Origin: Okapia johnstoni
Taxonomy: Eukaryota; Chordata; Mammalia; Artiodactyla; Giraffidae
DNA length: 64,000 bases
Direction: 5' to 3'
NCBI GenBank assembly: GCA_024291935.2
Contig: CM044310.1
Location: 120,352,213 to 120,416,212, forward strand
Position 1 is the first letter of the stretch; each line of letters begins with the position of its first letter. The translations under genes were made by a program, and so were the position numbers. Below, in pieces: positions 19,590 to 38,154 of the stretch. The notes below the pieces were generated by a model. That model was given only the letters and a program-made list of their open reading frames with translations. It was not told the origin of the DNA and searched no databases.

Positions 19590-20880
19590 CAATAGTTTTT
19601 TATATGTATTTTCAGGCAATGGAAGTGGTATAGTTTTGAAATTTGGGGTCTTTACATTTTTCTAGGCTCTCAGAGGATGTCATACATAAAACTTTACCTT
19701 GTAAGCAAATATACAGAGGTAAAGCAATGACAAGCCAATTATAAAGTGTTCACAAAGATTTAACGAGTGAACAGGCTCATTTCTAATTGTCTGTGTGTGT
19801 ATTTAGAGGAATATTGATTAATTCTTGCTTAATTTTCATACATTCTTAAGTTAATGAGTCATTGGGAGGGGCTGAGCAGGCAGGTCAGCTACTAGTCCAT
19901 TCAGCAAGCAAGCCTACTCAGTAAATAACCCTCAAAAGGGAGCTTGCTGGGAGCCCTTGACTGAAGCAGAGTCTCATTCCTCCTGCCCTGAGGGGTGCCC
20001 TCGTCTAGGACCCACTGGCCACACCAGCCTAGTTGATCTTTCCCTCCTTCCATCCAGGAGACAGTGAGGGTCGGCAGAGCCTGCCAGTGGAGAATCCACT
20101 CCAGTACCCACAGCAGGCGCCACAGAAGGGAAGCTCTTTACCTTGCAGGCACAGGCCAGAATCCCTCCTCAGACAGGGATGCTCTTGGAAAGAGCATCAG
20201 GGATGCCGGCACCCAGCCTTCACGTCCTGCCCTCCTACTCTCAGCCCTCCCCCTTTCCTCACCACAGGGCCCATCTCAGGCAACAAGCTTATGACCTCCT
20301 CCTCGATCTGATTCCCACGCCATGCTGGGTCAGTCCACATCCTCCTGGCCACACATGGCGCATCAGAAAGTCCTGTAGACTCTACTGACGAAACCTACCC
20401 AGAGTCTTATCCCATCTCCGATGTCCCGCTACCTCCCTGACCCAGCCTCTCCCAAAATTCTCCTGGGATCTATAGCACCTCCCACTGCTGAGGCGGCCTC
20501 CTCAGCAGTCTTCCTGCCTCCATTCGCATCCTTTTCTTTAAACCTCTAACTCTAGACACGGTTCTCCCATTCCCACCTCCTTCACCACAACCTGCCATGG
20601 CTCGCACCTGCTCAGGTTGCCATTTCAGGTGAGGCACTTCGTTCCCTTCTGTACCAGAAAAACGTGACCCCAAGTTTCCCCAAAGCTGCCGACTAGGGGA
20701 GCACCTGCAAGCCGTGCACCGTCGCCCCCGAGGGAACTCTCTCCCTCACCCCAGCCCACCAGCTGAAGGGCGACCCCTCACAAGGCCGCCCTCAGTTCTG
20801 GACTCTGGGGCTGACCGGCAGGACCTGAACGGGCATCCTTCCGTCCGGATCGGGGACTCGGAGTCGGGCCAGGTGGGGGA
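19590..20880. other. Intron-1 block shared with KZNF-3
   Basis: The stretch 19590-19900 aligns with 42660-42985 (shared ATAGTTTTGAAATTTGGG-type words and the common AGCTACTAGTCC). The rest is non-repetitive sequence leading up to the promoter. No exon is recognised. Confidence 0.6.
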
Positions 20881-21350
20881 CCGGGAGACGGAGAACCCAC
20901 CTGCGCCGACCTCGGTCACTAGCCGGGGGGAAGAGCTGGGCCGGGAGATGCGGCGAGTGGGGCGGGAAGGAGGACACCGCCGACAACGACGGGCTCAAAG
21001 GGCCTCAGAGCCGATTCTGGATAGCGGGGACAACTTGTCTCCTCCCGCTTTTCCGCTACGTCACCTCACTGATCAGCCGGCGAAAGCAAGGCCCCTGGCT
21101 GTTGAACAGCCGAACAGCCTCCCAAAGACCACGAGAGAAAACGCCGGAAGTCCCGCCCCAACGCAATGCGCACGCACGTATGCGCGCCTCTCCTAAGCTT
21201 TCACTGCCTCAGTCACAGGCGCCTCGCACCGTACAGACTTCTGGGTGATGTAGTTTCCGCTGCCACCACACTTCCTTCTGGTCAGAGCAGAACTTTCTTC
21301 CCTTTTTTTCCACGGGCTGAGAGAAACCAAGTTCTCAGGCTCCAGCGATG
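20880..21350 (-). promoter_or_regulatory. KZNF-1 promoter with ATG-less 5' exon
   Basis: A CpG-rich region matches 45160-45690, the KZNF-3 promoter. On the minus strand an exon ends GGTCGGCGCAG before donor GTGGGT (donor at about 20899). The position of the KZNF-3 ATG reads GTG here, and in-frame stops precede it. A ZNF143/THAP11-like element (AACTACATCACCCAGAAG on the minus strand) lies at 21236-21258. It faces the KZNF-2 promoter across about 3.8 kb, forming a divergent pair. Confidence 0.7.
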
Positions 21351-22454
21351 GGGCGGGGCTTCGCTTGCTTTTACAAGGGATGTACCCTGACTTCTGGAGA
21401 GCAGTCTAGGAAATTCACAGAAAGTTTAGGGACCTCTTATTTTCAAAATGTGAAACAGAAGGAGGTTCTCAAATCTACAAATCCGAAGAGACAACAGCAT
21501 ATTATAATGACACTGTGTGCACTCCTATAATCAGATATGTTGTCGCTTTTCAGATACAGGTAGACTTGAAATGCAACTGGACCCTCTGGGGCTTTCCTGA
21601 AACAGACTCCTCTGCCCAACTCCATGTCCTTTGCCTGCCGCTTTTTTGTAAAAAAATAATTGTAGCCCCCTAGGCCTCCCTGAGTCAGGAAAGACAGCGA
21701 CAGACCCAAGGAGAGTCTCCTCATGAATAGGCAGAAGGCAAAGCCATCTACTTGATTTCCACCGCAGTGAGAAGCCATTCACCACAACTAAAGAGTAGTC
21801 CTGGCTCACTGCAGCGAGAGAAAAGGCTGTGCAGCAACGAAGACCCAGTACAGCCATAAACAAACAAATAAAATTATATATATATAGCATAGCAGCAGAA
21901 ATAATTCTAGGCGAGCTTAGCTGTAACACCACTTTGAATAACTGACGATTGATTTCAACAACTTCAACATTTCACAGATATTTTCCTGAGGTAATCTCAA
22001 CTCTATGCATTGTCTATATACTTTCAGGAGAAATTATATTGACTCCCCAGAAAGGAAAGAGGATCATGAAATTTCAAGGCTTTATCTCAGGGTTCAACTG
22101 CCCCTGCCCCAAATAAGCTATAACTGTAACCATGGAGTCACTCTCCAGGCAGGAAGTGACATGTTGTAAGTCATTCTTCTTTTCAGATAGGTAGATTTTA
22201 GCTTCTAGACAAGAACTGGATATGTATTAAAATGTGGAGTCTGAAATACGTGTCAGTTCCTGAATAGGACACACCGTCATTAGGTCTACGTTTTTTCTGA
22301 GGGAACGAAAGACACAGTACATGGTCCACCTGCTTCTAGTTGCCCCACATCCCTCCTCTGTCTTGTTCACCATGGCCCTGTCTGGAGTCTTAGGTTTTTT
22401 GACTATGACCTAACACAGAGACACTCATAAATTGCAGCCAACAAGTTAGGCTAC
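21351..22454. other. Spacer between divergent promoters
   Basis: Intergenic sequence. About 21770-21890 resembles the tail of a CHR-type SINE with an A/T-rich end. The remainder shows nothing I recognise. Confidence 0.5.
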
Positions 22455-24497
22455 ATGATTATACAGTGGAAATGACAAATATATGTAAGGGACTAGATGT
22501 GATAGACAGAGTGCCTGAAGAACTATGGAGAGAGGTTTGTGACATTGTACAGGGGACAGGGATCAAGACCATCCCCATGGAAAAGAAATGCAAAAAAGCA
22601 AAATGGCTGCCTGAGGAGGCCTTATAAATAGCTGTGAAAAGAAGAGAAGCGAAAAGCAAAGGAGAAAAGGAAAGATATTCCCATCTGAATGCACAGTTCC
22701 AAAGAATAGCAAGGAGAGATAAGAAAGCCTTCCTCAGCGATCAGTGCAAAGAAATAGAGGAAAACAATGGAATGAGAAAGACTAGGGATCTCTTCAAGAA
22801 AACTAGAGATACCAAGGGAACATTTCATGCAAAGATGGCCTCGATAAAGGACAGAAATGGTACGGACCTAACAGAAGCAGAAGATATTAAGAAGAGGTGG
22901 CAAGAATACACAGAAGAACTGTACAAAAAAGATCTTCACCACCCAGATAATCACGATGGTGTGATCACTCTCCTAGAGCCAGACATCCTGGAATGTGAAG
23001 TCAAGTGGGCCTTAGAAAGCATCACTACGAACAAAGCTAGTGGAGGTGATGGAATTCCAGTTGAACTATTTCAAATCCTAAAAGATGATGCTCTGAAAGT
23101 GCTGCATTCAATATGCCAGCAAATCTGGAAAACTCAGCAGTGGCCACAGGACTGGAAAAGGTCAGTTTTCGTTCCAATCCCAAAGAAAGGCAATGCCAAA
23201 GAATGCTCAAACTACCGCACAATTGCACTCATCTCACACGCTAGTAAAGTAATGCTCAAAATTCTCCAAGCCAGGCTTCAGCAGTATGTGAACCGTGAAC
23301 TCCCAGATGTTCAAGCTGGATTTAGAAAAGGCAGAGGAACCAGAGATCACATTGCCAACACCTGGTGGATCATCGAAAAAGCAAGAGATCTCCAGAAAAA
23401 CATCTATTCCTGTTTTATTGACTATGTCAAAGCCTTTGACTGTGTGGATCACAATAAACTGTGGAAAATTCTGAAAGAGACGGGTATACAAGACCACCTG
23501 ACCTGCCTCTTGAGAAACCTGTATGCAGGTCAGGAAGCAACAGTTAGAACTGGACATGGAACAACAGACTGGTTCCAAATAGGAAAAGGAGTACGTTAAG
23601 GCTGTATATTGTCACCCTGCTTATTTAACTCTTATGCAGAGTACATGATGAGAAACGCTGGGCTGGAAGAAACAAGCTGGAATCAAGATTGCTGGGAGAA
23701 ATATCAGTAACCTCAGATATACAGATGACACCACCCTTACCGCAGAAAGCGAAGAATAACTAAAGAGCCTCTTGATGAAAGTGAAAGAGGAGAGTGAAAA
23801 AGTTGGCTTAAAGCTCAACGTTCAGAAAACTAAGATCATGGCATCTGGTCCCATCACTTCATGGGAAATAGATGGGGAAACAGTGGAAACAGTGTCAGAC
23901 TTTATTTTGGGGGGCTCCAAAATCACTGCAGATGGTGACTTTAGCCATGAAATTAAAAGACGCTTACTCCTTGGAAGGAAGGTTATGGCCAACCTAGATA
24001 GCATATTTAAAAGCAGAGACATTACTTTGCCAACAAAAGTCTGTATAGTCAAGGCTATGGTTTTTCCAATAGTCATGTATGGATGTGAGAGTTGGACGGT
24101 GAAGAAAGCTGAGCGCCGAAGAATTGATGCTTTTGAACTGTGGTGTTGGAGAAGACTCTTGAGAGTCCCTTGGAGTGCAAGGAGACCCAAGCAGTCCATC
24201 CTAAAGGAGATCAGTCCTGGGTGTTCACTGGAAAGACTGATGTTGAAGCTGAAACTCCAATACTTTGGCCACCTCATACAAAGAGTTGACTCATTGGAAA
24301 AGACCCTAATGCTAGGAAGGATTGGGGTCAGAAGGGGAAGGGGACGACAGAGGACGAGATGGCTGGAAGGCATCACCGACTCGATGAACATGGGTTTGGG
24401 TAGACTCCGGGAGTTGGTAATGGACAGGGAGGCCTGGCGTGCTGCGATTCATGGGGTCGCAAAGAGTCGGACACGACTGAGCGACTGAACTGATATG
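22455..24497 (+). mobile_element. BovB LINE, 5'-truncated and broken
   Basis: About 2.0 kb of BovB covers the reverse transcriptase ORF and 3' end but lacks the endonuclease part. Visible RT words include NKASGGDGIPVELF, FIDYVKAFDCVDH and [10 protein letters not shown]. The frame is broken by TAA at 23597-23599 (Gln codon in the other copies) and by a frameshift between about 23650 and 23770. The catalytic box reads Y-T-D-D. It ends with GACTGAGCGACTGAACTGA. Established role: non-LTR retrotransposon that also supplies the machinery for ruminant SINEs. This copy is inactive. Confidence 0.92.
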
Positions 24498-24597
24498 AAA
24501 AACAATAAGACAATGTTTATTGGACTTCAGCTATGGATAGATGCCCTCTGTCTGAGTGACAACCTGGTATCACGTGACCATTTAGTTTTGCCGGTTT

Positions 24598-24808
24598 TTT
24601 TGTTGTAGTTTAGTCGCTAAGATACCTCCGACTCTTTGCAACCCCATGACCTGCAGTCCGCCAGGTTCCTCTGTCCATGGGATTTTTCCAGGCAAGAATA
24701 CTGGAATGGGGTGCCATTTCCCTCCTGGTTGGGCTCAGGGATAGAACACACTGGGTTCCTATATTAGCAGGTGGATTTTTTTTACCACTAGCGCCACCGG
24801 GGAAGCTT
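24598..24808 (-). repeat. Bov-tA SINE
   Basis: This is a diverged minus-strand unit, from TAGTTTAGTCGCTAAGATAC to ACTAGCGCCACCGGGGAAGC. Confidence 0.8.
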
Positions 24809-25019
24809 TAGGGACCGTCTCAAAATTTCTTTACTTTTCTCTTTTTTAAGTAAAAGAAGGCTAATTCAGAGGGAGACACATTCCATAGACAGAGTCGGAC
24901 ATCTCAGAAGGCAAGAGAGGCCAAACATCTCAAATATTACTGTCACTATACTTCTATGTGATCAGCACAGACTATGTTTCATGGAAATCTGGGTGCAGCC
25001 CTTTTAAATAGCGTGTTAC

Positions 25020-25471
25020 TGGCCCAGTCTTCACAGCCTGGGGACTTCACAGCAACCCTACTGGTGAGGCGGGACATTTCTCCCGAATGGGGAACACTAC
25101 CTCTTGCCAGCGACGGGAGCGCTGTGAACTACATTACCCTATAAGCACCGCGCCAGGCGCCAGGGACAGTGGACCAATGAAGACTCAGGGCAGAGACACT
25201 TCCGTTCTAGAGAACCGTCTCTGGGCAGATCTTCCTGTGTAGGTCCCCGGCGACATATTGTAAACTTGGATCAGTTCACGGTTGGGGGGCCTCGAAACGT
25301 TGGGCCGGCCTGAGACCTGGGATCTGCAAGCCCGCTGTGCCTGCTACTCCGAGGCGAGTCTCAGGCTCGGCGTGGGCGCCATTCGACCTGACTCTGTCTC
25401 GGGGTCGGGACGGGGGCTGCAGAGCCCGACCCCGCCTTCGCCAACGGACTTCTTTGGCGGCAGCCACATTG
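25020..25471 (+). promoter_or_regulatory. KZNF-2 promoter and 5' UTR
   Basis: A CpG-rich segment holds AACTACATTACCC at 25127-25139, like the ZNF143/THAP11 element of the other promoters but here on the plus strand. It also holds a CCAAT box (25171-25176) and an ETS-like ACTTCCG near 25198. The 5' UTR ends at the ATG at 25472. It is the mirror image of the KZNF-1 promoter. Confidence 0.7.
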
Positions 25472-32370
<6,899 letters not shown>

Positions 32371-33756
32371 CTAATACATCTTACTGAACAGGCTCTGTGA
32401 GGGACTCATCAACTGGCAGTTGAATGCCACCCATCTGCAAAGCCCTACTGTGGAGATTACCTGTGGGTACCCAGTTCATCGGAAGCTTTTAAGGAGCTAT
32501 GCTGTACTTTCTAATCTGCCCACGGCCTTTCCCAGACTTCATGTCACTGTGAGTTTCTGTGGTAAAAAATCATCTTACTTCTACCAACTGGTGGTCACTT
32601 CAGTGTGATCAGCGTTGATAGACTTTTGTGCTCTTACATCCTATGGAGGAAAGCTTGAGTGCCTGAGCACCTGGATGTTGTTATTTTCTGTCTAAATGAC
32701 TAGAACTTTGGCTTAACCAGCTTTGACCAAGGTGACCCAGTCTGCGTTCTGCTGGTGGCTTGTTTACCCTCTTCAGTGGCATTGTTTCATGTCATGCTCA
32801 GAATGGGTTTTTCCAGCTGTGTGTCACCTGTTTGGGAACTTTGTATTCCTCAGTGAGGATAGTGTCATGGCAGAGAGGAGTTTTCATTGCAGTTTTGGTC
32901 TTATGTGCATTGTTGTCCAAGGCCTCCTGGGGTAGACTGCAGGGCTTTGTGGGAGTGATGTTGTGACCTGAATGTCAGAATTTTTGGTTTCAGAGGTCAC
33001 CCCAAGATGAGGGCAGCCGTGAGAATCACCAGTGATTTTCGGAACAGCATGAATGTCACAACATCCCCCCAGTACTGTTGGAGGGAAGAAGTTCTCTAGG
33101 TCCAGCTGGAACAGAGCCACGTACCATAATGTCCACAATATGGCAGACTTGTGTTGCTGAGTGTTAGATTACAGACATTGAGTGGGAACCATACTTGGTA
33201 CAGAAGACACTCAGGGAATTAATAGGCCCTGAGAGACTAGCAAACAAGAAGGAATGGGCCTTTTCTAAAGTTTCATCCACAAATGTGACTGGCTGTTTAG
33301 GAGGTTTTTTTTAAGAAATTCTCCGGATCTACAGAGCTACTTCCTCCTGAACCTCCAGTCAGTCAGACTGAATAATGTAAAGGTTTTAGGATCCTCATGG
33401 CATCTGCAAATTGTTTATCTCAAGGCCATTGCTGCACAGTTGTGGGGGAAAAAAGAGGGAGAGTGGAAATCCTGTAGTCCAGGCATGTGATTTTTTAGGA
33501 CCCAGGCAAAGTTCTTGGAGAACTCAAGTGGAAACACCTTCCATTGCTCATCTGTCTTTATTGATACTTGGACCCAGTCCCTTGCATGAGACATGGAGAG
33601 GTGATGTAGTTAATGTATTGGTTTCCAGAGTTCTACTTTTCTAAAAAGGAGATTCAGGTTTTTATGTGAAGCCAATTTTTATTTAAACTTAATTGAGCTG
33701 CATAGTTGCTATGCACTGGACTGAATATACTTAAAATGTATAGCTTGGTAACTTTT
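32371..33756 (+). other. KZNF-2 3' UTR and downstream flank
   Basis: The first part matches the region just past the dead copy's fingers (shared ACATCTTACTGAAC and GGCTCTGTGAGGGACT). It is therefore old 3' UTR. No other gene is seen. Confidence 0.55.
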
Positions 33757-33887
33757 CAGTTCAGTTCAGTCGCTCAGTCGTGTCCGACTGTTCGCGACCC
33801 CATGAATTACAGCACGCCAGGCCTCTCTGTCCATCACCAACTCCCGGAGTCTACCCAAACCCATGTCCATCGAGTCGGTGATGCCTT
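33757..33887 (-). mobile_element. BovB LINE, extreme 3' end
   Basis: The reverse complement ends with the standard GAGCGACTGAACTGAACTGA. Only the last 130 nt are present. Confidence 0.8.
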
Positions 33888-34139
33888 TTACTATGTGTAA
33901 AATCACAGAACCACCATAATAACAAACATCCATGACTCCCACGTCTACCTTCTGAAATCTCCCTGGGTTCCCAGGCAACTGGGATTCGATTTACTTTATT
34001 TCACATTCTATTAATGTTTTCTAGAATTTTAATGTCATTGGAATGTTAACGTGTTTACTTTTGTATTTGCCTTTTTCTTTCATGGTACATAATTATCTTG
34101 AGAATTATCCATATTGCAGATATGAATGGTTGTGTTTTT

Positions 34140-34245
34140 GTTTGTTTTGCCATGCCACAAGGTTTTGGGATCTTAGTTCCCCAAACAGGGATTGAACCCA
34201 GGCCCTCAGTGGTGAAAGCACAGAGACCAATGGGGAATTCCTGAT
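34140..34245 (-). repeat. CHR-type SINE fragment
   Basis: The GGATCTTAGTTCCCCAAACA and GGGATTGAACCCAGGCC words in order are those of a reversed CHR element. Confidence 0.6.
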
Positions 34246-34929
34246 AGTTAATTTTTCAATTCCTGAAAAATACACTGTTTGGATATACTACCTGTTGACT
34301 GTTTATCCATTTATCTGTTAATGGATGAATGGGGTTTTGTTTCCAGCTTGGCTATCAGAAAGTTTACTGTGAACATGTACATAAATTTTCTTAAGTGAAT
34401 ATATGGTTTCATATTCTAAAGTGAATGACTACCCTTTTGCATCCCCATCAACAGTATTGGGAGCATTCCAACTCCCCTAAATTCCTCACCTGTACTTGTT
34501 TGGTATGGTCAGCATATTAAATATTACCTATTTTCAAAGTGTGTAGTTACCTCACTATTGCCTGATGGTCTATCTAGTTGAACATTTTTAATGTGTTCAC
34601 TTGCCAAGTGCATGTCTTTCATAAAATATTCATAATAGTTATTTACCATCTGGTAGTGAATTTTGGCTGATATTTCCTTTTTTATGAATAACTAAGAAGA
34701 CAATAAAAGAAATGTGTTAGAACTTGACTTTTCTTCAGTTCAACTTGGCTGGGTGGAATGAATGTTTGTGGTATTCCCCGTATATAGTCCTCATTATTAA
34801 CTCATTCTGCACTAAAGTCTCAAAAACTTATAAAACAGCAAATCGACCCCTGGTTGTAGTGTTTGCAAGCCCGAGAACACACCATCCCCTATACCTGAGT
34901 CGGGAAGGTTTGAGGGACCCTCCACTTAC

Positions 34930-34962
34930 CAGAGCCCGGTCCATAAGCGCCGCAGCTGCCAT
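34930..34962 (-). pseudogene. Orphan KZNF first exon
   Basis: The minus strand reads M-A-A-A-A-L-M-D-R-A-L with a strong donor (CTG then GTAAGT). It is nearly the first exon of KZNF-4 (M-A-A-A-A-L-T-D-S-A-Q). No KRAB or finger exon exists on the minus strand between here and KZNF-1. The intron breaks off where the inverted duplication carrying KZNF-2 ends. It looks like a promoter stranded by rearrangement. Confidence 0.65.
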
Positions 34963-35620
34963 GGGGTCCTGTGAGCAGAACCAGGTTGAAAAGCCGGCAA
35001 TCGGAGCTGGCTTCGAGGGCGCAGCGGAACTCCCCTGGGTGTGGTCGAGCTCCGAGCCCCAGTCTCCTGGTCAAAAGGCAAAGAAGCTCAGGATGCTGCC
35101 TCCGGAAGCGGAGGAGGACAGAGGGCGGCTGCGAAGGCCTTCGAGGGAGCGCAGCCCCAGCGACAGCTCTCCGCGATAGGCGGCCCGTCCCGTGACAGCG
35201 ACCATGGTTCCTAATAACCAAGCGGACGGAAGTCCCCATTTTTTTTTCTGTCCTCTGTTCGCCTCTCCGGAGCCTCCCCAAAAGCGGACCCCAGTGAGGA
35301 CTCCCAGCCTACACAGCCACTCCAGAATCCCAGGCACCAGCAAAAGACGTCACAACCGCGACGCCAGAAATCCCGCCTCTGCTTGCAAGGGCTTCCGGAA
35401 ACGCCCATCTTCTGGGCGGCCACTGGCACAGCACGGATACGCTGGGCAGAGACCTCTAGGTAAAGGAGTTTGTGTACCCCATCCAGCCAGGGAAAGGGCA
35501 CGTTTCTGGTTCTCCCTGATAGCAACAGAGACGGATGGAGGCTGAAAGGTAGCGGGGAAACTGCGTCCTGAAGGGCCGGACCTCCTGGTAAAGGCAATGC
35601 ACCCCTATTTCCATGGTGAC
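34963..35620 (-). promoter_or_regulatory. Orphan KZNF promoter 1
   Basis: A CpG-rich promoter-like segment sits upstream of the orphan exon. It includes AAATCCCGCC and GGAAACGCCCATCTT, matching 61262-61315 at KZNF-4. A weak version of the ACTACA element lies at 35451-35472, and the shared AATGCACCCCTATTTCC-type box at about 35590-35615. Confidence 0.6.
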
Positions 35621-35889
35621 TTGTGACAACACCGTGACCCTCAGTTCTCAGTTGCAGATTCAACATGGGCGGATCCCCTTCTAAGCCAGAAGAAACGCCT
35701 TTAGAGTGTATCCTTAAGAACTGGAAATTCTTCAAAATCGAAGGGTTAAAAGAGACTTAAATTCTACTGTAGCAGTACCTGGCCTTTTGATCAGTTGGGG
35801 AATGGAGAAAAACGGCCTCCAAACCTCCAAACGAGTCTCTAAACTATATTAATAATACCATTCTGCAATTGAATCTTTATTGCTGCAGA

Positions 35890-36300
35890 ATGGGCACGTG
35901 GAGTGAGATTGTCTTGTGCCCGCCTCAGAGAAGCAGAAGGGGCAGGCTTCCCACCTCCCAGATCTCGAGCTGGCCCAGTGTTTCCAAGCTCCCCACCAAG
36001 TAAACACATCCGTATTTACAAAATGTCACCCGCGGTCCACACCGACAGACCCGCCCAGACATCGTCCTCCAGAACGGAAGTGCCTGAGTCTTCAGTGATC
36101 CTGTGACAGATGCGGCGCAGGACCTTCTGGGTAAAGTAGTTCACTGGGTCCCAGGTCCAGTAAGCGGTGGTGCTCCCCAGATTCGGAAAAGGTTCCCCCA
36201 CATCACGGAAGAGTTGCTGAAGAGGAGGATCCTTAGGCTCTGAGGCGCGGACAGGGTTTCACCTTCTGAAAGGGGATGCACCCAGATTTCCATGGACTGG
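35890..36300 (-). promoter_or_regulatory. Orphan KZNF promoter 2
   Basis: This is a second promoter-like segment in the same orientation. It matches 920-1200, the left-hand gene's promoter (AAAATGTC-CC-GCGG, the CCAGAACGGAAGTG block). The ZNF143-like element (AACTACTTTACCCAGAAGG on minus) is at 36123-36141, followed by the AAAGGGGATGCACCCAGATT box. No matching first exon with ATG is seen. Confidence 0.55.
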
Positions 36301-36304
36301 ACTG

Positions 36305-36520
36305 TGATGGTGGTGGTGGTTTAGTCTCTAAATTGTGTCCGACTCTTGCGACCCCATGGACTGTAGCCCGCCAGGCTCTTCTGTCCATGGGATTCTCCAG
36401 GCAAGAATACTGGAGCAGGTTGCCATTTCCTTCTCTAGGGGATCTTCCCAACCCAGTAATCAAACCCAGGTGTCCTGCATTGCAGGCAGATTCTTTACTG
36501 TCTGAGCTACACGGGAAACT
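36305..36520 (-). repeat. Bov-tA SINE
   Basis: This minus-strand unit sits inside orphan promoter 2. Near-identical 36-38 nt blocks at 36269-36304 and 36541-36578 flank it. Confidence 0.85.
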
Positions 36521-36662
36521 TTGTGGCTTTCAGATTTCATAAAGGGGATGCACCCAGATTTCCATTGGACTGGACTGCAGGTCCTTCATTCTGTACACTC
36601 TCTTCCCACTTAGCCAGTTACTGGAACACATGCCCGTTTGGAAGGGGCTTATCCATTCTAAA

Positions 36663-36868
36663 GGGCTTCCCTGGTGACTCAGATGGTAAAGCATCTGCCT
36701 GCAATGCAGGAGACCCAGGTTCGATCCCTGAGTCAGAAAAATTCCCTGGAGAAGGAAATGGCAACCCACTCCAGTACTCTTGCCTGGAAAATTCCATGGA
36801 CGGAGGAGCATGGTAGGCTACAGTCCATGGGGTCACAAAGAGTCAGACACGACTGAGGAACTTTACTT
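36663..36868 (+). repeat. Bov-tA SINE
   Basis: This is a well-preserved plus-strand unit from GGGCTTCCCTGGTGACTCAG to AGTCAGACACGACTGAGG. Confidence 0.9.
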
Positions 36869-37289
36869 TATCCACTCTACATTGCTGCAATCTCCCCCAG
36901 TCCCTATTAACCCAGTCACTGTTTCTGTACATGATATGTTTCCCACCTTAGGCCTTCTTAGATCTTAAGTCCATGGACGTATACCTATATGAGTTTTTTC
37001 TTCAGGACACACAGCTCCTATGGTGGATCTCAAAAGACAGCTCTCTCTCTCAATTTTGCCATGGTACATCCACTAAATTCAAGGGCCCCAACTCAGACTA
37101 CTGCCAAATACTGCTGTTTGCAAACCATTTGCCCCAAGTGACTATGGATCCACAAATAATTTTCACATCTAGGGCATGTGATCCTGGTGCAGGGGCCCTT
37201 CAGATTTTCCTAGGAAATCTCAGGAAGCAATACAAGTAGGCCAGATGTACACTGAGAGCTGTTCGTTGTGCTCATGCTATTTCCTTTGG

Positions 37290-37572
37290 GGCACACAAAG
37301 TTAAAGACTAAAGATAGCTTAAACATAAGACCGAGGGGAGGAATGGAATAGGGAGTTAGGATTAGCAGATGTAAACTTTTATACATAGAATGGATAAACA
37401 ACAAGGTCCTACTGTAAAGTACAGGGAACTCTATTTAATACCCTATGATAAACCGTACTGGAAAAGGATATTTTTAAAAAGAATATATATGTATAATTGA
37501 TCACTTTTCTGTACAGCAGTAATTAACCTAACACTGTAAATGAACCATACTTCAATTAAAAAAAAAAAACCT
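37290..37572 (+). repeat. L1 3' UTR
   Basis: The artiodactyl L1 3' end, including GTACAGGGAACTCTATTTAA and ATACTTCAATT followed by an A-run. Confidence 0.75.
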
Positions 37573-37829
37573 TTATTGCAAGAACCAGCAAGGTTAGCCT
37601 GGAGTTTGAGGAGTGGGTAAAATGGAGGCTGTAAAAATCTGTCAAGACTATCAGGAGACAATCACTAATGACTCTGAACAAGGGAAACCTCTGAAAACTG
37701 CCAGCAAAGCCAGATCCAGTCCTCTGGCAAAGCTGGGTGAGGTCCACACTGTAACCAACCAAGGGGGTGGGGCATGAATTCTTACCAAAGTGCTCAAATG
37801 GCTGGCAATACTCCAGATAAAGCAAGTGA

Positions 37830-38035
37830 AAGTGAAGTGGAAGTGGAAGTCATTCAGTTGTGTCCAACTCTTTGCAACCCCATGGACTATACAGTCCATG
37901 GAATTCTCCAGGCCAAAATACTGGAGTGGGTACCCTTTCTCTTCTCCAGGGGATCTTCCCAACCCAGGGATCGAATCCTGGTCTCCCACATTGCAGGCAG
38001 ATTCTTTACCAGCTGAACCACAAGGGAAGCAGATA
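37830..38035 (-). repeat. Bov-tA SINE
   Basis: This is a minus-strand unit beginning at the AGTGAAGTGGAAGTGG run and ending AGCTGAACCACAAGGGAAGC. Confidence 0.85.
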
Positions 38036-38154
38036 AAGCAAGAGAGCACAGAAATCTGTTCTCCTTGTTTTTTAACAAAACTGTTGTGGCCCGGGTTCAG
38101 TCCCTAGTTGGGAGCTGATATCCTGCAAACTGTGTGATGTGGCCAAAAAAAGAG

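Noticed and set aside
20714..21196. 160-codon frame over the KZNF-1 promoter
   Set aside because: It is a GC-rich promoter segment, low in stops by composition. It has no counterpart of equal length in the homologous promoter at 45160-45690.
22634..24488. Reverse transcriptase as a host gene
   Set aside because: It is a truncated BovB LINE with a stop and a frameshift, and with the typical BovB 3' end.
34724..35179. 151-codon plus-strand frame as a gene
   Set aside because: It runs antisense through the orphan first exon and its CpG-rich promoter, and has no family resemblance.
36663..36735. tRNA gene
   Set aside because: The tRNA-like head belongs to a Bov-tA SINE. The body and tail of the SINE follow directly, and the same unit occurs many times in the window.
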